DNA from: Drosophila miranda | Taxonomy: Eukaryota; Arthropoda; Insecta; Diptera; Drosophilidae | Direction: 5' to 3' | Assembly (NCBI RefSeq): GCF_003369915.1 | Contig: NW_022881603.1 | Coordinates: 7,113,249 to 7,177,248 of the forward strand | Length of the DNA: 64,000 nt | In this document: in pieces, positions 44,080 to 55,563 of the stretch | Layout of the letters: every line of letters starts with the position of its first letter | Numbering within the stretch: the first letter of the stretch is position 1 | The notes under the pieces: generated by a model | Told to the model about the DNA's origin: nothing | What the model saw: the letters and a program-made list of their open reading frames with translations, nothing else | Database searches by the model: none | Position numbers and translations under genes: made by a program

Positions 44080-47000
44080 ATGTCGCGTGTAACGAAAAGT
44101 GATATTTCGCTCGATATGGAGGTCTGGGTGGAGGAGATGTCGGAGGCGCAGTTGGCGTACTACTACAAAATCACAAACGAGCATTATGCTGTGAAAAATG
44201 CACTTAAGAGCGCCGTGAACGCCAATGAAGGAAAGGAACTGTTCAATGGCCAAGTGTTTCAAGCTTATTCGTTCAAGGGAAAAGTGCTGCAGGAGCTGAA
44301 AGAGGCCACCTTGCCTGGCTTCACGGGAAGAGGACGTGGCCGACCAAAACAGTCTTCAAATATTGCTTACTTGGAGTCATCCGACGACGGCGATGATGAT
44401 GTTCCGTTGGCCAAGAGATTGGCCCTGTCCGCGGGTAAAAAGGCAGTGGCTGCTGGAACGTCTCCAAAGCTTGGAAAAAAAAGCAGCCGCCGCCGCCGCT
44501 GCCGCATCCCCTGGCAAAGCTTCGCCTCAACCCAAGGGAAGCAAAAGTGGCTCGAGTAGCAAATCTCCAAAAAAATCCAACAAAGATGGCGAAACTCCTC
44601 CTAAAAACTATCGCCCAGCTGAGGTCAACTCGGGGGGAGGTCTAGTTGTGGGCAGCACTGACGAAAGTAAGGATTCTAAAGACGTTAAGGATGGCAAGGA
44701 CTCCAAAATGCAGGGAAAAACATATCCGTCTCTGGTGGTGCTGGCCAAACCGTTCCTTAAGATCAAAGACATGGCTGCAACACGCAGCAAGCTGGATTCC
44801 AAGGTTAAACTGGTTCTCATGCTGACTCCGAACAAGTTTTGCGAGTGGCTGCTCCAGGAGGGTCTTCTCAGATCCCAGCAGAATTGCATTAATCATCGAA
44901 ATAGTGAACTGAAATTGGGTAAGTAGGATCAGTTGTGCATCACACCGAAAACTCTTCTCACTTTCACTTCTCCTTAAATCCCTAGGAATATACTCGGATG
45001 TATCGAAATTCCCCTATACCGGAGGCTATGTGTGGATTAGTGATTGCTGTCCTTTTCGCTTCGTTTCCGTCTTCAATAATTCAATATTCGAGGGAGATTC
45101 GCATCCGCCCACATTTCTTTTAAAGCTTATCTACCATTGGGCCTGCCAGACCAGCATTCAGAATGTAGTCCAGTGGGTCAAGGTGGACAGTGTGTACATC
45201 AAGGGCATCTACACCTGGCTGAGAGCCATTTGCACTTTGGGCGTGCATGAGAAGTGCAAAAAGTTAGGAGGTCCCGGAAAGTTTGTGGAGGTAATGTACA
45301 AAATTATTCCCTTGATGTTTGCCCATTCACTGTTTGATGTTGTTCTTCCCAGGTGGGCGTCATATCGCTGGGAACCACCTCGCAAGATGGAGCTCAGCGT
45401 CAGGTTAAGGTCGAAGTGCTAGGTGTCTATGATTATGCAGACAAATCAATCCGATTGCGTGCAGTAGAGCCGATTATCGATGGAGATCGTAATTACAAGA
45501 AACGCTTCCAGGGCATCCTGGAGCCGCTTTCGCGTTGGGTCCACAAGGACAGTACTATTTGCATCGACCTGACGGTAGACAAGATCACCCTGTTCAGTTT
45601 GGGATTTAAGAATATTGTCCAGGCATCGGCCACAGACAACACGGCCAAGCACAACAACTCGGCGGTGATGGAGTATTTGCGTAGAATCGTTCCTCGCATG
45701 TTCCAGAACACATTGTCGCTGCTCTCGCGTCAGATGATTCAGCAATTCCTGGACGAGCTTGTTTGGCGTGAATCGTTTGGAACGTATGCCCTTCAGGCCT
45801 TCAATAACATTATAATACACATAGCCGAGCAGACAAGAGTTACCACCACCGAGACAATCACTCAACGCCTGTATCAGGTAAGCAAAGTGGATCCATTTTA
45901 TGGCACTAACACTTTTCTAATCCATCTCTTGTTCTGTTCAGGTGGCAACAAACCCTTTCAAAGACTGGAGCGTACTGCCGGCCAACTACAAGGAGACACC
46001 GGCCAATGCGGCACCCAAGCGCCTCAAGAAACGTTAGTAGTTTCGTAGTGTTCAATCGACTTGAATTTAATACAAGGCCGTTAATAGAATAATTCTAAGC
46101 AAAAGCGTTTGTCACTCCAAAGCAGTGGTCGTCGCCTGTCAAACAGTGGTCGTTTTTCCGTTGTCTTAGGCTTCGTATTCCCTGTTGTTTACACACAGAA
46201 CCAAGCGGAAAAATGTTATTGTATTGGCGCTCCGACCACTGATCCAAAGTAAAGTGTTTTCTTCTTTTTTTCTTATTCAGTCATTGTCAGTGTTGAGCTC
46301 AGGAAAAGTTCTTATGACAACACCAAGTGTTGGATCTAGATACTCGCAAAAAACCCAGCACATAAGCTTATTTTATGGCATCTTTCATGTTAACTTATTT
46401 TAAACAACAGAGAACTAAACGAAAACCACTAAATAAAATTGTCCAAAAACTTAAGAAATGGAAAGCCTTGCTAAAGCTATGTTTTTATTTGATTTATTTA
46501 TAATTTGGAGTGATAAAACGCATACAGTTAATTTTATAATGTGGCTCCAGCCATGTGCTAACTTTATTTGATATTGAAAGTTGATCGGAAGTTAAGTTGT
46601 TTTGTTGTTGTTGTTTTTTGTTTGGCGAGTTTGATCCACATTGATAATTTACCCTTACCCTTTATCTGTGCGCAGCGATTAACGATGCTGATTATACCAG
46701 CTCCACCAAGGCGCCCAAGAAGGAAAAGAAAGAGAAAGATGTTGAGAAGGACATATTGCCAGCTGGCACCAAGAGGCGCGCGGTGAACACACCGCCACCG
46801 CCGCCACCAGCTACGAAGGGACCGGGAAGACCACCAGGCAAGGGCTCAGTCAAACACACGCCTTCAAAGCCAGTCGCACCTTCACCAACGGTGACAAAAT
46901 CGGCGGCAAAGAAGCCAAAGGAGAAAGAAGAGAAACTTCCCGTGGTGGTCAAGAGAGAGGAGGACGACCTCAAGGGACTGGAGGAGCTGTACTACGGCAT

Positions 47001-50000
47001 AAGCGATGGGATGGACGAATACTTTGAACAATTCCCATACAACTCGCCCAGGGCCAATCCCCATGAGCTTACCAAGACAGTGGACTGCCCGATTTGGCTG
47101 AGCGAATCCTTTGACTCCAATGAGAAGCTGCAAACGCATTTGGTGTCGCACATCTCGTCCGATGGCAAGCAGCATCAGTTCCAGTGCCTGTTCTGCCTGG
47201 AGAAACATCCTACGGAGTCAGTGCTGGCCAAGCACAACCAGATCATGCATCCCACCGAGACCAAGACGGAGGGTTCGCCCTCCTACTATTGCCTCATTTG
47301 CCAGCAGCGGCACAACTCTCTGCATTTGCTAACGACCCATCTACAGAGGGTCCACAGCACCCTGGAGCTGCCCTATTGGTGCCAGTCCTGTGGCTACCGC
47401 TCGTCGTCCCATCGCGATCTTGTCAGGCATTTCTACGATGACCACAAGAACCAGAACTTCCTGCAGTGCCCTTACTGCTTGGACGTAAGTTCCATTCGTA
47501 AATAGCCTGTAAAGTAAAATATTTCATAGCTCTCATTCCTTGCAGATATTTTACTTTTCCATTCGCGGGTCTGTCAGCCAGTTGCACATCGAGCATTACT
47601 TCATGCACTTGAATGATCACGTCAACAAGCGGGATCCATCGTTGCGCTGTCAGAAGTGCTCGCTCAGCTTCCTGGAGAAGGGTGATCTGAAGCAGCATAC
47701 GGTTCAGCATCATATTAGCATGACCAAGACCAACAGGCCGGTCCGTCTCTTGCTCAACACTTCGCTTCTGATTCCTCCACCAAAGGTGCGCACCCACCAC
47801 AAGGAGCCGGCTCCCTTCTCCACCTACAAGCGACCGATATTCTTTGCGTTTCTGGAGGGCAAGACCTGTGCCGAGTGCAACACCGATTACGCCAGCGAGG
47901 AGACACATTACACGTCAGTATTAACCACATTCATTGCATGTATTTTATTTATTTTCAAAGTATGGCTGTACGGGGTCGGTAAAATCGTAAGCGTTCGCAA
48001 GTGAAAGCCAAGACAGAGAGTAGCCAGCCGAAGCCCAGGACACACCAACCAAATCGCAACGTGTCGACAGTCAGGGCTTGGAATCCGAGGACATTGTCCA
48101 GCAGACGCACATAGCCAGCCCGCATCGCATCGTTGAAGTCGGAGACAAGCCAGTGCTGCAGAAGCCCCGTGCCCTGAATCCTCATAATGAACATGCTGAG
48201 AGATGACTCCAGGTGGCAGTCGCTGCGCATCGGGTAGCCTATAATGGGCGAGCCCAGACAAGCCGAGGAGAGTCGATAGATCGGCTTGAAGGCGTACTGC
48301 TGCTGCATGGCGATAAAATCCCAGCGCTCCGTGGTGAATGGATATGCGTAGCTGCGATTGAAGCTGAGCAGGGCCGAGACCTGTTCGCTGGAATTAACGC
48401 CCACTATCAGGCGGGCCACTCTACTGACGAGACGCGGATGTACATGACGCAGAACTGTTTCGACCTCATACTCCTTGCGGTGAGGAAGCTATCCAACTGA
48501 AGGTTGTACCAGTTGGACATCACAAATCACAAGATGGTCAGCTGCAGGAAAACTGTGAAGTATCGCAGAGAAGGACTGTCTATCCTTGCAGGCGAAGAGA
48601 TATACAGTACACGGCTGACGGCGTCCAGAAAGCTCAACCCAACACGATTTTGCCAGCTCCTCCTGCCTATGTCGGGACGAACCCAAAAAAGCACACCACT
48701 AATGTAGAACACTCCACCAAGCAGCAGAAGCCAGCTTGATTGGTTGAGGGGCAGCAGTAGATACATGTGGCGGGGAATCTCGGTCCGTACCGGAACAATC
48801 AAACAGTTTTGTGTGACCATCAACGGATAGCTTCTGTCCCCAAAATCACTGGGGGATCTGATGTACGGATGCGCTGAAATCTCCAAGTGTCCTTCCATTA
48901 TAAGCTGCGCAATTCGGTCCATATTGACACTGCTCGTGGGGCCAAGATTCTCATGAGGATTAGTAATCTGCAGAGTGGCATTGTGGCGTTGCAAGTACTC
49001 CACAAAGGTGCGATAGGCGTAGCCTCGTATATGTCTCCGTCCTGTGTGGGGATCATGCACCACAAACACTCGCGGAATATCATTCTCCACTGGAGTGGAC
49101 ACAAAATAGCCCTGGAAGTTGTTTGTAGTTGCTGGAAAGAGCGGAATCGAAGTGAAATTAATCTGAAAGAAGCGCACTGCCGGATAGGGAGTATAGGAAT
49201 AGATTCGATCCTTATGCAGCACCAACACGTTTAGAAACTGCTGGTGCCAGAGCTTCTGGAATATGGCGTGTATCGCCTTGTACGAGCCACTTCGTTTTGA
49301 GCGCAAGACGACAATTAAGCGACCGCGACGCATCCTTTGCAGACTTTTATTCAGAGCATTCCTAATGAGATCCAGGCGGCTGTGGCAGAAGAGCAAGCTA
49401 ATGGCATTGTCCGCGTTCATGTTATAATGACCAAGGGGTCTCTGCTTTCGAGTTGGCGTAGACAAATCCACCGTGTGACTTGTGACTTCCATGGCTCGAT
49501 GCAGCCAAGTTATCAGACTGTTGATATCATCCAGTTTTGTTCTGTGTCCCACGAAGATTGGCGAATTACTCCAGTGTTCCCGGGTAGCGATGACGCTTAG
49601 AACAGACCTCACTAAGGTCATGTTGTGACTGCCGTGGATCAACGCTGGCTGTGACCAGCTGAAGAGCAGCAATAATAACAGCCCGTTGCTCATTATGGTT
49701 GACTACGTTGTGGCTTTTGGGCGCGCCTGCGACGTCCTTATAAGGCCGTAAATAATTGCTTTAATTGAATCTAATCAGGCTTTATTACCGATAGAAATCA
49801 GAGTAATAACGGGTGAATTGCAGGACTTGTTCCTAGGGGCTGAAAGGAGTCTATTTGAAACGTTATGTAGCCTGAAATTCAATGGCTCCCCTTCTCTCGT
49901 TACAGCGGGTGGCTGCACTGCGTGAAGTGCAATTATCAGACATGTTGCCAGCGGGTCCAGTTCCGGCACGGCGTGGACTGCAATGGAAACTTCGTGGACG

Positions 50001-50740
50001 CCATGGAGGCCAATCTGCCCCAGGAGATGCATTGCATCTGCGGCTTCGCTACCAGCAATGGCAACAAGATGGCGCAGCATTTGGCCAACTGTGGCCTGAG
50101 CACCTGCTACCCCAGTCTCGAGGCGGCAAATGAGAAAGCCGTGAAGCGCAACATGCTGGACATGTTGGGTTTGGTTCGACGCGATGGGGATACGTCTGGC
50201 GAGGGTGCCGACATAAGTGAGACTGCGTACGATGCCACTGATGATCACGGCGAAATGCTGCAGACCCCAAGAGGGCAACACCTGCAGCAGCAGCAGCAGC
50301 AGCAGAACCTAATGGAGGTCCAACAGACAGAGCCGGAGCCTCAGACAGAGCTTCAACAGAACTACTTGTCCGCATCTGTGGACCCCGAACCAGTGCCAGT
50401 CCTACCCGTGCAGCAGACCTTGCCGGCTCCCATTCAGTTCGGTGAAATGGAGGCGGCCCCGGTCCTGATTGATCCCCAGCATCAGGTACCGGCACCCACC
50501 GACTACGCTCAAGTGTCCGTGGTGCAGCAGCACCAGCAGCAGCAGTCGTATGGACTCGGTAACTATGGCCAAGGCGGCATATCCACCGACATTGACATGC
50601 CGCTTATTGCGGAGCTGTCCGAGCCCAATGCTCCACCCACGCCCCAGTTCTTGGGCGAAGTGCACACGCCCATGTTCGATGCAGTGGCCGCCGCCGAGCA
50701 GCAGCACTATCACGCCCAGCACCATCATCATCCCCAATGA
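44080..50740 (+). CDS. row: row (relative of woc), AT-hook/zinc-finger chromatin protein, 1-nt frameshift
   Basis: Seven exons: 44080-44918, 44986-45290, 45353-45877, 45942-46032, 46676-47484, 47546-47913 and 49906-50740. All have GT/AG borders. It encodes about 1256 residues. They comprise an N-terminal region with an RGRGRPKQ AT-hook, Lys/Ser/Ala-rich linkers, a conserved central domain in exons 2-3, a second GPGRPPGK AT-hook, five or more C2H2-like fingers in exons 5-7, and a Gln-rich tail. Row is known as an HP1c-associated nuclear protein. The total coding length is 3n+1. The extra base is in an eight-A run at 44475-44482, shifting the frame after about 130 residues. It is either disabled or a homopolymer sequencing error; everything else is intact. 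The last intron hosts a receptor pseudogene. Confidence 0.78.
47955..49693 (-). pseudogene. Divergent ionotropic receptor, nested antisense in row intron 6
   Basis: This is an intronless receptor of the divergent IR class, resembling the Ir52/IR20a taste-receptor group. The signal peptide is MSNGLLLLLLFSWSQPALIHG, followed by an extracellular ligand-binding region. A conserved LIVPVRTEIPRHMYLLLPL segment precedes the first membrane span, and the C-terminal S2 lobe and last span end at FYRPRTAIL. An in-frame TGA at 48529-48527 follows LQLTIL, where the paralogue has Gly. After about 20 more codons the frame shifts near 48440-48470, and a segment found in the paralogue is missing. It would act in dendrites of chemosensory neurons if functional; this copy is not. 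The Ir52 assignment is by resemblance and location only. Confidence 0.75.
50278..50308 (+). repeat. CAG repeat encoding poly-Gln in row
   Basis: A run of about nine CAG codons in the final row exon gives a Gln tract. It is probably length-variable. Confidence 0.75.
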
Positions 50741-51290
50741 TATAGGCCACCCGGCAAGCTAAAATCACGCGACTACACAATTCATTGGCAGAATTACTAG
50801 ACACACGATTTGCTTTTAAAAATCGTATTTTGACTTTTTTTATCATAAAAACAGTTAAGATATTCAAAAATGAATCCCTTTAGTATCCTCTCGTATAATA
50901 TCGCGAAGAATGAAGTACATAGACACCCAGTTGAGACATTTTAGGGTAGGGCTTTAAGTTTGTTAGCATCTAATTTTGCATCTTTTTGCAGCAAAAATAT
51001 ACTTACATACTGGAAATAATCTCAGTTGCTTGAAGGAAACGTAACCACTCCTCTGCAATTCGATCTATCCTGAATAATTGAAATAGCTTGAACTTGGCCT
51101 ACAGTCTGGATATAAGAAAAATAATCATTTGTTAATTAAACAAAGAAATCGAACTTTCAATAAAAGTATATCACGCTATCCTTAGAATGTGCCTTTCCAT
51201 TGTGTTGGACAATTTACGAATTAAGTTGTTAAAATAATCCCGTTAATGAGCTGTCGGTTTTTATACTTTCATTCCTGTTTGGTAATTGTT
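50741..51290. other. row 3' region, non-coding
   Basis: Presumed 3' UTR and spacer. A clear AATAAAAG signal lies at about 51159-51166. No ORF of note. Confidence 0.5.
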
Positions 51291-52084
51291 TTAAGTGGTG
51301 CAATCAAGGAACCGAATGCCAAGTGCACTGCCGCTGCCAAGTAAAAGAATAAATGACGAATGACCTTTACCAAAAAGGAGACAAGATTGATTAGAAGTTC
51401 GGGGTTCTTCGTCGCTGCGCATCGGGTAGCCTATAATGGGCGAGCCCAGACAAGCCGAGGAGAATCGAAAGATCGGCTTGAAGGCATATTGCTGTTGTAG
51501 GGAAAAGAACTCCCAGCGCTCCAGGGTGAAGGGATACGCGTAGCTGCGATTGAAGCTGAGCAGGGCCGACACCTGTTCACTGGAATTAACGCCCACCAAC
51601 AGGCTGGCCACTTCATTGATGAGTTGGGGTTCTACGTGGAGAGCTAGCTTCGTAGTGCTTCACCAGAACCTGCTGTTGCTGCTCGATCAGGTCCTCCATG
51701 GTCTCCACTTGCTTACCCACGACCAATGCGGTGAGGAAGCTGTCCAACTGAATGTTGTACCAGCTGGTCAGAACAAATCCCAAGATCGTCAGCTGCCCGG
51801 GATTAATCCAGTAAAGTACGGCGCTGATGTAGAACACTCCCCCAAGAAGAAGCAACCAACTCCAGCGGTTGAGGGGCAGCAGTAGGTACATGTGACGCGG
51901 AATCTCGTTCCTCACGGGGACAATCAGACAGCCATCCCACGAAGATTGGCGTATTTTTCCAATTCTCCCGGCTAGCGATGACGCTCATAACGGACCTCAG
52001 CAAACTCATGTTGTGGACGCCTTCGACAGGCTCCAGCCGGGAGGAAGTGCAGAGCAGGAGCAGAAGTATCAGCACTGTGCACAT
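51291..52084 (-). pseudogene. Second ionotropic receptor copy, internally deleted
   Basis: This is a paralogue of 47955-49693. The signal peptide and first about 50 residues (HNMSLLRSVMSVIASRENW) are kept. They jump directly to the LIVPVRNEIPRHMYLLLPL segment at about 51925, removing roughly 200 residues of ligand-binding domain. A second deletion after YWINPG removes the pore and second span. The third part (QLTILGFVLTSWYN...) is open and preserves the sequence mutated in the first copy. The C-terminus is lost after IIGYPMRSDEE. It lies between row and the PX/LRR gene. Confidence 0.75.
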
Positions 52085-52517
52085 AGCGGGCTGGGACTGT
52101 TGTGATTTCTTGCAGCACAGAGGTCAGGCTTTTAAGGCAGCGAATAACCTTCATTAAATATAATCAGCCTTGATTAGTCTTATCAGTGATGAACATTGTG
52201 TGGATAATTCACTTGCTTCGAATTGGTCTCAACGCGGTATAGGGTGGCCTCTTATAATTGGGAACGTAATGTGCGCACGGCAAGCTCTTAATCATTCGTG
52301 GTCCTACAGGTATACATTTTATTAAGATATACACTTTACATTTTCAGGTGATGATTGAAATATTGCACATCGGAGATAGACGAAACAGTTAAAACATTAC
52401 TAGAAACAGAGACACACGGCATTAGGGCTTGGTTAAAAAACTAGGACTAATAAATTTAGACGGTTGGAATACTTTTACGCATGAATAGATTTGTGGAATT
52501 CTAGAATTGAGCCGATA

Positions 52518-55076
52518 TCATTTCTGGCACTGGCGCTGCTTTAATTGAAGCAGAGCGGAGAGCACTAGGGCTGTGTCCAACTCTTGCTGACTGCCTCGCT
52601 CATTGTCCAGAGAAATCTCGACGGCGCGCTCATGGAAACGAGCCAGGACACGGGGCCGATAGTCTACAGAGAAAATACAATTCAAATAGGAAAGAAAAAA
52701 GAAGAAAATCAACACGCGAACTCACCCACACTGCCCGCCAGGGGATTGCCAGTGAGTCTAAGGGACTCCAGCAGTGGAAGATTAGCCACATAATCAACCT
52801 CTTCGAGATCTTCAATCTGATTGCAGCTCAGGTCTAGATTGACCAATGACAGCAGCTTGCGCAGGCCTTTCAAGGACTTGAGCTTATTTTGAGCCAGCTC
52901 CAGTGTGACGAGATTTCCCATTGTCAGATGCCAGTCCACGCACTCGGCTATAAGATTTCCGGACAGAGAGAGCAGCTGTAGATGGGGAAGCTCGTCCAGG
53001 TTTTGTACAACCCGGATGCGATTCTGCTCGAGCATCAGGCGACGCAGTTTTGGTGCTGTCCTCACACTGCCATCGATTTGGGTGAGCAGATTGCCAGTCA
53101 CATCGAGGTCAGTTAGCTCCTGCCACGCATCTGTGCTGATGAGGATACTGCCGTTTGTTGCGGAGGATGGACGGATGGCCTCAGGCAGGAGGCTCGGAAC
53201 ATCGCAGTACTTGTGCAAGTTATCGCAGAGCAGCACCTGGCATATGTTTTGTATAGTCGTGTTGTGAACACAGATTGTTTGTAACGTTGGCTTCAGGAGC
53301 TCAATGTCCACGATGTTCTCCGTGGACAGGGCCGAGAATTTGAGGGTTTTGAGATTTCGAAATGCATTCAGATTGAAGTTTAGTCTGTTCGGAATGATAT
53401 TGCTTCGCCCAATGGGTACGTCCACTGTGTTGTAGTCCTGCGCATAGCTGGCATTATCCTTCACTGGCGTCACTACTAATGCCACGAGTTGTGTGCAGAA
53501 GCCCAGGACGTGCGAGAAGTCGTATTTTCCGTCACGATCCAGGTTCGGCGGGCAGGGAAGACTCAGACGCTCGCTAATGGCAAAGACCTGTGCATAAGGT
53601 AGATTATTCCATAAATAATATATGTAAATAGTATCTCAGCTACATTTCTTAGTATTAATCGCAATTTATATGTGTATATTAGGCTGCCTTTGCAACTGGG
53701 TCCACAGATATCTGAGGATAAATTTCCCGCTCTTCTTTTGCAATGAACTTAGACATCAGCTTATAGAGTAAAGCGATTCCCAGAAGCTTCCTCTGCGTTG
53801 GTGTATATTTGTTCTTAGCCGGACCGAAAAAAACACCCACTCGTCGATTTGTCAAATGGTTCATGCCCAGGGCATTAATCATGGAGGCCTCGCGGGTTTG
53901 CGCATCCGCGGAGGATATGCCGCGAAAGCCACGAATCAGCAGGATGCCGCGTTTCTGCTCCCAAATGGACAAAATTAACGCTAGTTTCGGATCCTTGGCC
54001 TGCTTGATGCTGTCAGGTGTGCCAAGAAGTTTCTCGGCTTGCAGAAAGTGGACAAATGGACGGATGCCCTTGCCCTTGCCTACATAGAAAATTGCTCTTA
54101 GGAAAGTGAACCAGACATCAATGCAGTGCATTCCTGGGGCCCGATTCACAAGCTTGTTTGTTACGCGGAGATCCAGCAACAAATAGTTGAAATATTGCAG
54201 ATCTGTATTCCCCTGTTCGCGATGCCATTTAATGTGGGGGGCGGCATACTTTGAGAGTTTTTTGATGCTCTGACAATTGTTCTCCTACTGCAGGGTCTGT
54301 TCCAGCTCAGGAGAGAAGTTTGTGTAGCGCCTATTTGCGATAGTGCCAAGGGAGTACTTGGCACCTCGAAAGAGGATAAAGTTACTGCCTAGTTTTTGCA
54401 GCTGCAAAGGCCAGCACGTGACTATAGAAGTTAACAAAAATTTCGACATTTCAATAAATAAATATTACTAGTATATACTGTGTTCGTTTTAAAGTGTGAA
54501 TTATATCTGAAACATGAGCCTACATATGTACATATGTTGCAGGGATAGAAAAGTGAGATTTTTCTCACCTCCAATGCCGACAGGTTGTATTCCTTTTTGG
54601 AACTGAGAAGCGCATCGCCGCTCTCGTCGAATAACTTCGCAAGATCCTGCAGCAGATAGATAATGTCGTATTTGTTGAAATCCAGGAATTCAGCCAGAGC
54701 CCGCGGTAGTTCCGTGCGAAAATAGATGAGCAGCTCCTGCAAGTAGGCTTCCAGTTGTTCGCGACGCTGCTCCGGAAACGCTGGCTGCTTATTACCCACA
54801 AGCTGCAACCGAGATCAACATGAATAGATATACGAGTATGTTTTGTTTTAAGGGGCGTAACTTTTTTGGGGGCAATAAGTTTTTGCTGATTGCTATATCC
54901 TCCACCAGCTTATCATGGAGCTGGGCAAAGTCTCGATAGCGCCGCTCCACCATCCACTCCACCTTTGCCACCCGCACTTTGATGTCATAGTAGGTGACCC
55001 CGGCGCTGGAGGTTTCGTTCGTGTATTTCGGTATTGTCACCGTCGTCTCCTCGTTCTGGCGGTAATAGCAAGCCAT
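52518..55076 (-). CDS. Nischarin-type PX plus LRR protein, 1-nt phase break
   Basis: Four exons: 55076-54862, 54802-54569, 53587-52726 and 52663-52518. The start [13 protein letters not shown] leads into a PX phosphoinositide-binding domain ([27 protein letters not shown], then [14 protein letters not shown]). It ends with at least five leucine-rich repeats ([14 protein letters not shown] to [16 protein letters not shown]). PX+LRR is the architecture of Nischarin, an endosomal regulator of Rac/PAK and integrin signalling; I believe the fly gene is CG11807. About 485 residues are expected. The spliced length is one base short of a multiple of three, because the A6 run before the GTTACG donor (54862-54867) gives the wrong phase for exon 2. 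It is either disabling or a sequencing error. Confidence 0.72.
53679..54449 (-). pseudogene. ANKLE1/LEM-3-like GIY-YIG nuclease ORF in Nischarin intron, amber-interrupted
   Basis: This is a same-strand ORF of 257 codons nested in the intron between PX exon 2 and the LRR exon. It resembles the C-terminus of ANKLE1/LEM-3 nucleases. Visible features are [10 protein letters not shown] (GIY part), [19 protein letters not shown] (YIG part with catalytic Arg and His), a conserved Glu in [11 protein letters not shown], and LTNRRVG. Ankyrin and LEM domains are absent; the ORF starts MSKFLLTS at 54449. Codon 55 is TAG (54287-54285), in an otherwise open frame. It may be a small nested gene now dead. 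Alternatively an internal ATG (54182) leaves 167 residues, most of the nuclease. The start is uncertain. Confidence 0.65.
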
Positions 55077-55198
55077 CGCTGTCCTTTCCTCACAGATGTT
55101 TGACGCATTAAACACGTATTTCTAGGCTAAACATGCATTTAAACGCAATTTTCTAATTTATTGCAATTGTAGTTAATTAATTGGACAGCTGTTTACTG

Positions 55199-55416
55199 TT
55201 ATCGATTAGAGATGAGCGAAAGTCACAAGCAAGTCACTGTCACTGCGGCATTAAATTGATAATCCCGACTTGCACTTAAGACTGGGCTTTGACAATTATT
55301 AAATGAAAATGTCAATAAATGTAATGAATCATTGGAGTTTGTAGTACTAGCGATGTTCACAGCTGCCAATTGGATCACTGACAACAAAAGTTGCTACTCC
55401 TCACCGCCTATCGATA
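55199..55416. promoter_or_regulatory. Divergent promoter with DRE sites (Nischarin-type gene/GPHR)
   Basis: A perfect TATCGATA is at 55409-55416, with TATCGATT near 55200. They lie between the divergent starts at 55076 (minus) and 55564 (plus). DREF sites are common in shared housekeeping promoters. Confidence 0.6.
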
Positions 55417-55563
55417 TATTCCTATCGGTGGCACCTTTTGTTTATATTTGTACTTGTTGGCATTTGTTCTAAGAGCGAAATTAATCCAACGAAGCAATGC
55501 CACTGGCTGGGCCACCTGAGAAATAACTATTATATCTGAGATGAAAGGAGACGAGGGCTAAAA

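Noticed and set aside
46692..46973. Minus-strand Gly/Ser-rich ORF
   Set aside because: It is the shadow of the Pro/Lys-rich AT-hook exon of row.
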